Source: Hymenobacter sp. BRD67
Lineage (GTDB): Bacteria; Bacteroidota; Bacteroidia; Cytophagales; Hymenobacteraceae
Direction: 5' to 3'
DNA length: 64,000 nucleotides
Assembly: GCF_013256425.1 (NCBI RefSeq)
Contig: NZ_CP053904.1
Coordinates: 620,001-684,000 of the forward strand
Shown: piece by piece, positions 44,810 to 53,494 of the stretch
Numbering within the stretch: position 1 is the first letter of the stretch
How the letters are laid out: each line of letters starts with the position of its first letter
Translations under genes and position numbers: made by a program
Notes under the pieces: model-generated
Database searches by the model: none
What the model was told of the DNA's origin: nothing
The model's input: only the letters and a program-made list of their open reading frames with translations

Positions 44810-45080
44810 AGACGAAAAAAAATGTGGCAGATGGGCCGCCCTTGTAACCGCGCCAGCCGGTGCAGGGTTGCGCGCCCCGGCCCAAAATCGGCCAGTTGGG
44901 CTGGCCCGGCCGCGTTCTGGTAAGCTGGTGGGCTGCAGGCAGCGGCATAAAATGAAAATAGACAAGAAAAAATTGGGTAGAAGGAATTTCCCGCATACTA
45001 AGCTGGTTTGCACTAGCCGCCGGTATTGGTGTCAATACAAACTGTTTTCTACTGCTCTCTTCTTTAGTAAGTCCTTTTCT

Positions 45081-45362
45081 ATGAGTACGATTGGTGTTGA
45101 TTTCACTGCGTCCGCTTCATTTTCTGCTAATCCTGCCAAGCAGCCTAAGCGCCCGGCCCGGCGCATTGGCGAAAAAAGCCGCCGCGGCTTCGCGGCTATG
45201 TCGCCCGAGCAGCAGCGGCGCATTGCCAGCGAGGGTGGCCGGGCTTCGCACGAGAGCGGCCGGGGTCACCGCTTTTCATCCGAAGAGGCTCGCGCTGCTG
45301 GCCGCAAAGGTGGCCAGATAAGCCGTCGCGGTCCCGGTAAGCCTGGTTCTGACGCCGTATAG
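45081..45362 (+). CDS. KGG-domain stress-induced protein
   Basis: A 93-residue basic protein. The KGG repeats (stress-induced acidophilic repeat motif) are RGFAAMSPEQQRRIASEGGRASHES and FSSEEARAAGRKGGQIS. Enterobacterial relatives (YciG, GsiB-like) are hydrophilic proteins of the general stress response. The start at 45081 is the only ATG before the repeats; a longer open frame from 44760 is a shadow of egtB. The DNA is followed, 25 bases later, by menC. Confidence 0.8.
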   Translation: MSTIGVDFTASASFSANPAKQPKRPARRIGEKSRRGFAAMSPEQQRRIASEGGRASHESGRGHRFSSEEARAAGRKGGQISRRGPGKPGSDAV

Positions 45363-45375
45363 GTCTGCTAGGCTG

Positions 45376-45383
45376 CACCTTTG
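45376..45383 (+). promoter_or_regulatory. Promoter-like box CACCTTTG close to the menC start
   Basis: CACCTTTG differs from TAnnTTTG in one base and ends four bases before the menC ATG, another case of almost no leader. Confidence 0.35.
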
Positions 45384-45387
45384 CACC

Positions 45388-46458
45388 ATGCTGACTCTAA
45401 CCTACCAGCGGCGGGTGCTGCACTTTAACTTTCCGGCCCGCACCTCGCGCGGCGCGCTCAGCCAGCACGTAGCTTATTACCTTGGCCTGCACAACAAGCA
45501 GCAGCCCGGGGTAACGGGCTGGGGCGAAGCCGCGCCGCTCGAAGGTCTTAGCCCCGATTACAGGGCTGATTTTGAAGAGCTTGTTGCGCAATTTTGCCAG
45601 CAGTTCAATCAAGCCCGACATACTGGGCTAACGGCCGCCGAGGCCGCCGCGCTGGTGCCTGCCCAGTTGCCCGCCCTGCGCTTTGCCCTCGAAACCGCCG
45701 TGCTCGACCTGGCCGGTGGCGGGCGGCAGCAGCTGTATGCCAACGACTTTAGCCGGGGGCGGGCCGCCTTGCCCATCAATGGCCTGGTGTGGATGGGCGA
45801 TGCCGCTTTCATGCGCGAGCAGATTAGGCAGAAGCTGGCCGCCGGCTACGGGTGCCTGAAAGTTAAAATCGGCAGCCTCGATTTTGCCACCGAGCTGGAG
45901 CTGCTGGCCGAGATAAGAGCCGAGGCCGGCCCCGCACAGCTGGTGTTGCGCGTGGATGCCAATGGTGCCTTTGCGCCCGCCGAGGCCCCTGCCAAGCTGG
46001 CTGCGCTGGCCCGCTTTCACATTCACTCCATCGAGCAGCCAATCAAAGCCGGGCAGTGGCCGGCGCTGGCTACGCTCTGCCGCGAGTCGCCCATCCCCAT
46101 TGCGCTCGATGAGGAGCTGATTGGCCTCACCGAACCGGCCCGCCAGCAGGCCCTGCTTGATGAGGTGCGCCCGCCCTACCTGGTGCTCAAACCCACGCTG
46201 CTGGGAGGGCACGCTGCTACCCGCCGCTGGATAGCGCTGGCCGAAGCCCAGGGTATTGCCTGGTGGATAACCTCGGCGCTGGAATCCAACATCGGTCTCA
46301 ACGCCGTGGCGCAGCTTACGGGCGAGTACGCGGTGGGTGATTTTGCCCAGGGCCTGGGCACCGGGCAGCTCTACCGCAACAACCTGGCGGCGCCGCTCAC
46401 TATTGGTGCCGGGGCCCTGCGCTACGACCCGGCGGGCCACTGGCAGCATCCAGGATAG
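45388..46458 (+). CDS. menC: o-Succinylbenzoate synthase, enolase superfamily
   Basis: A 356-residue enolase-superfamily protein with the expected catalytic parts: the lysine pair in CLKVKIGSLDF, metal ligands in RVDANGAFAP, SIEQPIKAG and ALDEELIGL, and the second catalytic lysine in LVLKPTLLGG. These residues match o-succinylbenzoate synthase, which dehydrates SHCHC in menaquinone synthesis. Dipeptide epimerases share this scaffold but usually have other residues at these sites. The gene is intact, single and of normal size. Other men genes are not in the window. Confidence 0.87.
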   Translation: MLTLTYQRRVLHFNFPARTSRGALSQHVAYYLGLHNKQQPGVTGWGEAAPLEGLSPDYRADFEELVAQFCQQFNQARHTGLTAAEAAALVPAQLPALRFALETAVLDLAGGGRQQLYANDFSRGRAALPINGLVWMGDAAFMREQIRQKLAAGYGCLKVKIGSLDFATELELLAEIRAEAGPAQLVLRVDANGAFAPAEAPAKLAALARFHIHSIEQPIKAGQWPALATLCRESPIPIALDEELIGLTEPARQQALLDEVRPPYLVLKPTLLGGHAATRRWIALAEAQGIAWWITSALESNIGLNAVAQLTGEYAVGDFAQGLGTGQLYRNNLAAPLTIGAGALRYDPAGHWQHPG

Positions 46459-46580
46459 CCCCGGGTTTAGGAGCAGGTAGTGCCACATTTGCTGCGGTAA
46501 GTGCTGCCGAAAAGCTTACCAGTAAAGGGCTTGCTAAAGCTGCTAAACCGTTGTATATTTAGCCTTTCACAGGCTAAAGT

Positions 46581-47902
46581 ATGCCGGGGGCCATGCGAGT
46601 GCGCGCGTTGTTTAGGTGGAGCTGCCCGTGCTGGGTAGGCTGGCGACTGATAGCTGCGCTTTTGCTGCTGTCGGCCGGCCCGCGCCTGTGCGCTGCCCAA
46701 ACGGCTGGGGCCCCTTTTCGACTCACCAAGCCGGGCTGCCATAAGCTGCGGCTGCCCTTTACCTCCCAGCGCAACCTGCTCATTATATCGGCCTTCCTCA
46801 ACGGCTGCGGGCCTTACAATTTTTTGCTCGATACCGGGGTAAGCGCCAGCCTGGTTACCGACCCGCAGCTGGCCGACTCGCTGGGCCTGATGCACGGAGC
46901 CCAGTACAAGCTGCTTGGCGTAGGTGGCACCGACAGTGGCCTGCGGGCTTATGAGGCGACCAATGTGCGTGTGAAAGTAGCCGGAGCCGAAGCCGCGGAT
47001 ATGAGTTGGCTCGTGCTCAGTAGCGATGTGCTCGACCTCTCGGGCTACGTGGGAATGCCCGTGCACGGCATTATTGGGGCCGACCTCTTTCGCTCGTTCG
47101 TGGTTACTATTTATTCGGCGCAGCAGCAGCTCGAGCTCTGTGACCCGGCCTACTACAAAGCCCCAAAGGCCGGCGCTGGACTACGCTGCCGCTTACCCTC
47201 GACAACAACAAGGCGTACTTAACGGCCAGCGTGCAGCAGCTTACGGCGGTTGCCGGGAGCACCGACCTGCCGCTGCGCCTGCTGCTCGATACCGGCGCGG
47301 GCCACGCGCTCAGCCTCGAAACGACTTCCGACCAGCGCCTGAGCCTGCCGCCTACCTGCCTGCGCACCGACCTGGGCCGGGGGCTCACGGGGCTTATCAG
47401 CGGTTCGCTGGGGCGGGTGGCCACCATGCACCTGGGGCGCTATCAGCTGCCGCAGGTCCTTACCTCGTTTCCCGACTCTACGCAGGTGCATGGCCGCCTC
47501 ACCGGCACCGAGCGCTCGCGCAATGGCAGCCTGGGCTTTGAGGTCCTCAAGCGCTTCACGGCCGTTATCGACTATCCGCATGGCCGCCTGCTGCTGCGGC
47601 CCACTTCGGAGCTGCACGACCCTTTCGAGCACGATATGTGCGGCCTCGACCTGCTGGCGGCCGGGCCGGGCTACCATCGCTTTCTGGTGCAGCGCGTGGT
47701 GCCCGGCTCCCCGGCAGCCTCAGCTGGTATTATGGAAGGCGAAGAGCTGGTCAGTATCAATTTTATGCCACTCACGAATATTTCCATTACGGAGCTGAGC
47801 CGCTTGCTGCACTCGCAGGATGGCCGGGTGCTGTTTATGGTGCTGCGCCGCGCCGATGGCGAGCTGCACCCGGCCAGCGTAAAGCTCAAGCGGCAAATAT
47901 GA
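46581..47902 (+). CDS. Secreted retropepsin-like aspartic protease with PDZ domain (frameshifted)
   Basis: Restoring one G at 47168-47169 joins two frames into 440 residues. A hydrophobic signal (WRLIAALLLLSAGPRLCAAQ) is followed by two aspartyl half-domains, each with a DTG motif: NFLLDTGVSASLV and RLLLDTGAGHALS. A PDZ domain ends the protein (VQRVVPGSPAASAGIMEGEELVSIN). Such proteins are frequent in Bacteroidota and their targets are unknown. The start may be 46581 or 46593. An inverted repeat TAGCC-TTTCACA-GGCTA lies just before it. Confidence 0.78.
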
Positions 47903-47970
47903 TTTTGCAGACTGACCCTCAGTCGTTCGTCGTTACAATCCTATCTTTCGCGGCTGCTTAATTTTCTGCT

Positions 47971-49145
47971 ATGTCTGCCGCTGCCGTGCCCGATACCCTG
48001 CCCCCACCGCTTATCCGGGCCAATCAGCACATCTACAGCGATTATTTCCGGGAAGAGTTTACTCAGACGCTCGACGATAACATCCTGCAGCTGCTCGACC
48101 GGGTGTGGTTTCGCTCGCGGCTGGTGGGCTTTGAGCCGTTTCCGCAGCGCAACAACCCGGCCCGGCCGCTCATCTTTGCTTCCAATCATTCGGGCATGGC
48201 ATTCCCCTGGGATGCCATTATCTCGCTCTCGCATCTGTGGCGCTACCTGCTGCGCACCCGTGGCACCCTGCGCGACCTGCCCCGGCCGCTATCGGCGCCC
48301 ATGCTCTCAGCTACCAGGCTGATGAACCCCTATCTCATCACGGACTTCTGGAAGAAGTGCGGCAGCGTGGATGCCACCACGCTCAACTTCGAAACCATGA
48401 TGTACTACCAGGACCATAACCTGATGCTTTACCCTGAGGGGTGCCGGGCATCGGCAAGGGCTTCAATCGCAAGTACCAGCTGCAGCGCCTGGCTACCAGT
48501 ATGCTGAGGCTCAGTCTGATGCACGGCACCGATATTATGCCGTTTTACACCATCAACGCTGAGTACCTCAACCCCTACGCCTACAGCTTTGACTGGATAA
48601 ACCGGCTGACCAAAAAAATCGGTATTCCGTTCCTGCCAATTACCTTGCTGCTGCTGCTGGTCATTATTCAGCCCTGGGCGTTTTACCTGGCTCTGCCCGC
48701 CCAGCTTACCTACGTAATGGGCACCCGTATCCGGCCCACCGAGCTTACCGCTAAAAAGCCCGACGAGCTGAGCCGCGACGAGCTGCTGGCCATCAGCGAG
48801 CAGATTCGACAGCGTATGCAGGGCGAAATGAATGCCGCCGTGGCCGCCCATGGCCAGCACCCGTACCGCTGGCGCGAGCTTTGGCAGCGCATGAAGGAAA
48901 ACCGGCGCTTTTTTCCGTTTTTCCTGCCGTTCGCCTGGCCGGCCGTCTTTACCGAGTTTGAGCGCCGCTTCGTCAAAAACGGTGAGCGCGACTTTGATAT
49001 GCAGCTCGATAAGCCGGGGGCGTTCTGGAAAATGATTTGGCGCAACCCGCTCATAATCGCCTATTTTATTCCGGTGCTGGGCTGGGTGCCACTGGCCATC
49101 AAAGGCTACCGGGATAATAAGCTGGGGGATAAAAAGCAGAAATAG
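47971..49145 (+). CDS. PlsC-family acyltransferase (frameshifted)
   Basis: Two frames join into 391 residues when one G is restored in 48438-48441, after which the text reads MLYPEGVPGIGKGFNRKY. The acyl-acceptor motif I is ASNHSGMAFPWDA, where the catalytic His and Asp are spaced more widely than in the classical HX4D enzymes, and motif III is YPEG(V)PG. The C-terminal half has two hydrophobic stretches (LPITLLLLLVIIQPWAFYLA, PLIIAYFIPVLGWVPLAI). The enzyme probably acylates a phospholipid precursor or other lipid in the inner membrane. Exact substrate is not evident. Confidence 0.8.
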
Positions 49146-49148
49146 TAT

Positions 49149-49177
49149 TATAATATTATATATTATATAATATTATA
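49149..49177. repeat. AT-only perfect palindrome
   Basis: TATAATATTATATA (49149-49162) and its exact reverse complement (49164-49177) around one T, directly after the acyltransferase stop. It is a striking A/T-only block in GC-rich DNA. Confidence 0.75.
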
Positions 49178-49418
49178 AGTTCGTTGTATTCCTGCCCTCG
49201 GGTGTCACGGCTAGTAAGGCAGCAGCATTTTCCAACCTGATAACTCCGCTGTTTAGCCCTGTTAATCAGCCGCCGACGTACTTCCAGCTTTAAAACCCGT
49301 ACCTTGGTGTATTGTGGGGCCTGGGGCACGTAAGTTTACGGTAGGTAGTAGGCAAGCCTACTACTATAGCGGGCCAAGGTGTTTACATTCAATTCTTTCA
49401 CCCTTTACCTTTTCACTC
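49178..49418. other. Gap before phasin-like gene
   Basis: A 241-base spacer; the only notable signal is a weak TACCTTGG-type box near 49303 and a T/C-rich stretch directly before the ATG. Nothing coding was seen. Confidence 0.35.
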
Positions 49419-49916
49419 ATGGATGACCTGTTTAAGAAATTCATCAACACCGGCGTCGGGTTTCTCTCGCAGGGCAACAAGGCCGTGCAAACGGCCATCG
49501 AAAAGCTGGTAAAGGAGAGCAAGCTTTCGGAGCAGGAAGGTAAAAAAATAATGGAAGACCTGCTGAAAAGCGGCGAAACCAAGCGCACGGACCTCGAAAA
49601 GCAGTTCAAGAGCCTCACCGACGGCCTGCGCGAGCGCGTAGGCCTGGGAGCCGACGACAAAAAAGCCGCGCCGGCCAGCAAAGCCAAAACTACCGCTAAG
49701 CCAGCCGCCAAAGCGTCAGCTACCAAAGCGCCCGCCGCTAAAAAGCCAGCTGCCAGTCCCGCTGCCAAAGCAGCCGGCACTACCAAAAAAGCCGCCGATA
49801 AAGTGAGCGCCGCCGCCAGTAAGGCGCAGCACTCGGCCGCGGCCAAAGCCGGTGCGCCCAAAAAAGCCCCCGTGCTGTCGGCCAACGATAGCGGCGAAGC
49901 GCTTGATACCAACTAA
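49419..49916 (+). CDS. Phasin-like protein with histone H1-like tail
   Basis: A 165-residue protein. The first 85 residues are a predicted coiled helical domain (KKFINTGVGFLSQGNKAVQTAIEKLVKE, KKIMEDLLKSGETKRTDLEKQF), like phasin/PHA-granule-associated proteins. The last 80 residues are Lys/Ala/Pro-rich repeats (AKPAAKASATKAPAAKKPAAS, TTKKAADKVSAAASK), like histone H1 or PhaF tails, which bind DNA. PhaF-type proteins tie granules to the nucleoid. No PHA synthase is nearby, so a more general nucleoid or membrane-associated role is possible. Confidence 0.7.
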   Translation: MDDLFKKFINTGVGFLSQGNKAVQTAIEKLVKESKLSEQEGKKIMEDLLKSGETKRTDLEKQFKSLTDGLRERVGLGADDKKAAPASKAKTTAKPAAKASATKAPAAKKPAASPAAKAAGTTKKAADKVSAAASKAQHSAAAKAGAPKKAPVLSANDSGEALDTN

Positions 49917-49917
49917 A

Positions 49918-50036
49918 GCGGTTTCGGAATCAGGATAAGGCTGGTTAAGTAGCGCGGACTTTTAGTCCGCGAGTGCTCAGCATAGCAACGCGCGGACTAA
50001 AAGTCCGCGCTACCGTACAGCGACTCCGAAACCGCG
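49918..50036. repeat. Nested palindrome, family C (GTAGCGCGGACTTTTAGTCCGCG)
   Basis: Arms 49949-49971 and 49991-50013 are exact reverse complements of 23 bases, and each arm is itself a hairpin (CGCGGACT-TTT-AGTCCGCG). An outer pair, GCGGTTTCGGAATC near 49918 and GACTCCGAAACCGC near 50023, matches at 13 of 14 bases. The whole can fold into a cruciform of several arms. Confidence 0.8.
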
Positions 50037-50067
50037 CTAAGCTGTTGCTTGGTGTAAGTAAAAAACG

Positions 50068-50104
50068 AAAGCGCCCCGTAACGCATAGTTACGGGGCGCT
50101 TTTC
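50068..50104. terminator. Bidirectional intrinsic terminator
   Basis: AAAGCGCCCCGTAAC (50068-50082) pairs without mismatch with GTTACGGGGCGCTTT (50088-50102), with flanking A and T tracts. It lies between the phasin-like gene and pdhB, which converge. Confidence 0.82.
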
Positions 50105-50127
50105 TGGTTGCTAAGTGCCTGGCAGCG

Positions 50128-51110
50128 TTAGGCCTTGGCGTAAGTTACTTCCTTCACCGCCTTCAGAATACGGGCTACATTGGGCAGCGACGCTTCGATG
50201 AGGGTAGGCGCGTAGGGCAGCGGCACGTCGGCGCAGGTGATGCGGATAACCGGGGCATCGAGGTAGTCAAATGCGCGGCGCTGCACCATGTAGGCCAGCT
50301 CGCCCGAGATGCTGGCCAGCGGCCAGGCTTCCTCAATCACCACCAGGCGATTGGTTTTCTTAACCGAGTTGATGAGCGTATCGTAGTCGATGGGGCGTAC
50401 CGAGCGCAGGTCGATTACCTCGGCCGAGATGCCTTCCTTGGCCAGCTCATCGGCGGCGGTGTAGAGCAGCTTCATCATTTTGCCGAAGCTCACCAGCGTA
50501 ACGTCCTTGCCTTCGCGCACCACGTTGGCCTTGCCGATTTCAAGGATGTATTCTTCTTCGGGCACCTCGCCCTTGTCGCCGTACATCAGCTCCGACTCCA
50601 TGAAAATAACGGGGTCGGGGTCGCGGATGGCGGCTTTCATCAGCCCTTCGCGTCGTAGGGGTTCGACGGCACCACCACTTTCAGGCCGGGGCAGTTGGCG
50701 TACCAGTTCTCAAAATTCTGGGAGTGCTGGCTGCTGAGCATCCCGGCATTGCCGGTAGGCCCGCGGAATACAATGGGGCAGGAATACTGCCCGCCCGACA
50801 TGGAATAGATTTTAGCGGCTGAGTTAATTACCTGGTCAATAGCCACCAACGAGAAATTGAAGGTCATAAACTCGATAATCGGCTTGAGGCCGTTGGCCGC
50901 CGCGCCCACGCCAATGCCGGCAAAGCCCAGCTCGGCAATCGGGGTATCAATCACGCGCTCCGGCCCAAACTCATCGAGCATTCCCTGGCTCACCTTGTAG
51001 GCGCCGTTGTACTCGGCCACTTCCTCGCCCATCAGAAAAACCGACGGGTCGCGGCGCATTTCTTCGCTCATGGCCTCACGCAGGGCCTCACGGAATTGAA
51101 TGGTACGCAT
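50128..51110 (-). CDS. pdhB: Pyruvate dehydrogenase E1 component, beta subunit (frameshifted)
   Basis: Restoring one C at 50644-50646 (reading [17 protein letters not shown] on the minus strand) joins two frames into 327 residues, the normal size. It starts [18 protein letters not shown] (ATG 51110) and has the transketolase-like blocks [60 protein letters not shown] and [19 protein letters not shown]. With the E1 alpha subunit it decarboxylates pyruvate; alpha and E2 genes are not adjacent here. Branched-chain 2-oxoacid E1 beta is close in sequence but less likely. A TAGCTTTG promoter lies 36 bases upstream. Confidence 0.9.
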
Positions 51111-51146
51111 CAATAGACTAGCAAAAGCCGGCACACGGCCGGTACG

Positions 51147-51154
51147 CAAAGCTA
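51147..51154 (-). promoter_or_regulatory. Promoter -7 box TAGCTTTG for pdhB
   Basis: The minus strand reads TAGCTTTG, an exact match to the consensus, 36 bases before the pdhB ATG. Confidence 0.55.
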
Positions 51155-51196
51155 CGATAGGGAAGCAAGAATTGGGAATCGATGACTATAAAACCT

Positions 51197-51287
51197 CTGT
51201 CGTTGCGAGCCTGCGAGGCAATCGTATCAGAACGAAATCGTTCGGGTATCGTGCCGGTGCGATTGCTGCGCAGGCTCGCAATGACAG
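51197..51287. repeat. Family D palindrome (TTGCGAGCCTGCG type)
   Basis: Arms 51197-51224 and 51260-51287 are complementary at 25 of 28 bases (CTGTCGTTGCGAGCCTGCGA and its partner ending GCAGGCTCGCAATGACAG). It lies between pdhB and a TPR lipoprotein gene. Confidence 0.75.
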
Positions 51288-51318
51288 ACGGGGCTAGCAA
51301 CAAGTATAGATACTCGTT

Positions 51319-53133
51319 CTACTTCAGCGCTTCCCGAAAGGCCTTGCCCTGGGCATAGTCCTGAAACTCCAGGTCTTCTACGGCCTGGGTGGCGAGGTCG
51401 CGGTTGAGGTGGATGGCTTTGCGCAGCTCATCGGCCATGGCGGGCTCGTCGTGGCGGCGGGCGGCCGCTACGGCCAGGCCATAGTGCGGAGCGGCGGCCT
51501 GCGGGCGCAGGTCGAGCGCCAGCTGATACTGCGCAGCGGCGGCATCGTAGGCCCCGCGCTGCACGAGCAGCAGGCCCTGGTTCATGTAGTTCTGGTAGCT
51601 GGGGCCGGCCAGGCGCAGGCTGGTGAGTGCCTGGTCGGGCTGGCCCACCTGAATTTCCAGCGCGGCCTTGTCGGAAAATACCTTGCGTAATATATTGCGG
51701 GCGCCACCCAGCTTAATAGCATAGTCGTAGTCCTGCAAGGCTTCCAGGCGCTCCTGGGCGTGGTGGTGGGCCGAGGCCGCGCGGTAAAACAGCTCGGCCG
51801 TGGGATGGCGGTGGGCCGCCAGCGTAAAGTTGACGGCTGCCCGGTGGTAGTAGTTTTGCTGTACCCGCAACGATATTTCCTTTTCGGCCCGCAGGGCCAG
51901 CACCGTGCCCAGGTTATAGAATGCCTCCCAGCGCGCCGTGCTGGCCGCCGCCAACTCGTAAATGCGCTGCTTCTCGGCCAGCAGCGGCGTAAGCGTGGCC
52001 GAGTAGCGCAGCTCCTCGGGCGTGAGGGCGTCGATGTCGGCTTCTTTTTCGAGAATTTTCTTGCTCAGGATATATACCTCCGAATCATAGCGCGGCGGCG
52101 CGGTATACGTGACGGCCACGGTGCCCCAGCGCAGCACCGGATATATATAATCTTCCAGATAATCGAAGTAACTGAGCTTATGCAGCGCTTTTTCCTTCTG
52201 GGCAAAGGTGCCGTGCGTGTCGTTGATGATGCTCACTATTGAATCCTGCTGGGCGGGCTTCAGCACCGAGTTCTGCACCTGGTTGAGCAGCAGCTCCCAG
52301 CTATTGCGGTAGGCCAGGGTGTCGAAGGTAATATCCTCTACCTTATTCAGATACGAAAAGCCTTTCACGCGCTGCTTGTAATAGTAAAGCAGCATTTTTA
52401 CGCGCTTGCTGGCCAGCTGCGGCTTGTGTGCATCGAGCGAATCGGGCGAGTGGCCGGCCGCGATGAGCACCCGCTGGGTATGCTGATTCTGGTCAATCAG
52501 GTCTTCGAGGGCCGCGATATTGGTGCCCAGGTGCGAGCGGATAAACCACTGGCCCTGGTCGAAATACAGCGGTAAAATACGGGTGCCGCTCATTGTATTA
52601 GTGGCGTGCTCGGGCAGCAGCGCCAGCAGCGTGTCTTCCAGCACCACGCGGCGGGCCGGGTCGGCAATACCGCGGGCCACCAGCGTTTCAGTTTTGGCAG
52701 CCAGCACCTTGCCGCGGGGCTTTAGCTCGCGCACCTGGCCCCTGGCCAGCAGCTGGCCCGGCGAGCGGCCTGGGGTGTTGGCAATGGTGAAGCGGCGCCG
52801 GCTCACAAGGCGGCCCTTCACCGAGTCGTCGTAGGTAAACTCGCCCTGGGCAAAGGAGAGCCGGCCCAAGGTATCGAGGCGCAGGTTGTGGTCGTAGCGA
52901 TACGTAAGCAACACCTCGTACACGGCGCCTTTACGCAGGTGGCGGCCGGCCACGCGGGCAGTAGCTTCAAAGGGTACCGACTCGCCCACGGCCGTGAGCG
53001 GCGCCGGCTCTACCGTCACGCGGCGGCCAGCTTCGGCCTGCTGCAGCATCTTGGGCAGCGGTGAACAGCTCGTAAGCAGCAGTGCCAGCAGCAGGCCCGG
53101 CCGGCAGAGCTTAGTAAGTGAAAATAAATGCAA
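51319..53133 (-). CDS. Large TPR-containing lipoprotein of unknown function
   Basis: A 604-residue protein with a lipoprotein signal (LCRPGLLLALLLTSC). Residues 40-150 are beta-rich with a YEVLLTYRYDHNLRLDTLGR block. A central segment (ILIAAGHSPDSLDAHKPQLASKRVKMLL) recalls the second half of OmpA-type peptidoglycan-binding domains, here imperfect. The C-terminal third is helical TPR-like (AFYNLGTVLALRAEKEISLRV, ELFYRAASAHHHAQERLEALQDYDYAIKLG, APHYGLAVAAARRHDEPAMADELRKAI). It resembles the TPR/OmpA lipoproteins of Bacteroidota surface or gliding systems, but no specific family is claimed. The frame is intact. Confidence 0.65.
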   Translation of the reverse strand: MHLFSLTKLCRPGLLLALLLTSCSPLPKMLQQAEAGRRVTVEPAPLTAVGESVPFEATARVAGRHLRKGAVYEVLLTYRYDHNLRLDTLGRLSFAQGEFTYDDSVKGRLVSRRRFTIANTPGRSPGQLLARGQVRELKPRGKVLAAKTETLVARGIADPARRVVLEDTLLALLPEHATNTMSGTRILPLYFDQGQWFIRSHLGTNIAALEDLIDQNQHTQRVLIAAGHSPDSLDAHKPQLASKRVKMLLYYYKQRVKGFSYLNKVEDITFDTLAYRNSWELLLNQVQNSVLKPAQQDSIVSIINDTHGTFAQKEKALHKLSYFDYLEDYIYPVLRWGTVAVTYTAPPRYDSEVYILSKKILEKEADIDALTPEELRYSATLTPLLAEKQRIYELAAASTARWEAFYNLGTVLALRAEKEISLRVQQNYYHRAAVNFTLAAHRHPTAELFYRAASAHHHAQERLEALQDYDYAIKLGGARNILRKVFSDKAALEIQVGQPDQALTSLRLAGPSYQNYMNQGLLLVQRGAYDAAAAQYQLALDLRPQAAAPHYGLAVAAARRHDEPAMADELRKAIHLNRDLATQAVEDLEFQDYAQGKAFREALK

Positions 53134-53275
53134 ATCGAATAAAATTGACGACAGCCAGGGGAGCCAGGCAGCAACCCGGTTCGCGCCTTAACGTAAGAAA
53201 TAGCTTAACGTTTGCTGCCGGTTGGGTTGTATCTTAGCCCGGCAAAGTTGCATCGCGCCGCTTAAAACTTCTTCT

Positions 53276-53494
53276 ATGCACCGCCTTACCGACTTTATCG
53301 AATCGCAGTCCTTCGGGCTGTGCTCGGCGCTGGGGCAGCGCTGGGGCTTTAGTACGCGCAGCATCCGGCTGTCGTTTGTGTACGCTTCGTTCTTCACATT
53401 TGGCTCGCCCATCGTGCTATACTTCGCCGGGGTATTCTGGATGAATATCCGCCGCGCCTGGCGCCAGCAGCGCAGCACGGTGTGGGACCTTTAG
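53276..53494 (+). CDS. PspC-domain small membrane protein
   Basis: A 72-residue protein. The pattern FGLCSALGQRWGFSTRSIRLSFVYASFFTFGSPIVLYFAGVFWM matches the PspC domain: a soluble start, then one or two hydrophobic helices. PspC proteins act in envelope-stress responses. An upstream TATCTTAG (53230) is a possible promoter. Its last bases overlap the end of the opposite glycosyltransferase gene by four bases. Confidence 0.72.
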   Translation: MHRLTDFIESQSFGLCSALGQRWGFSTRSIRLSFVYASFFTFGSPIVLYFAGVFWMNIRRAWRQQRSTVWDL

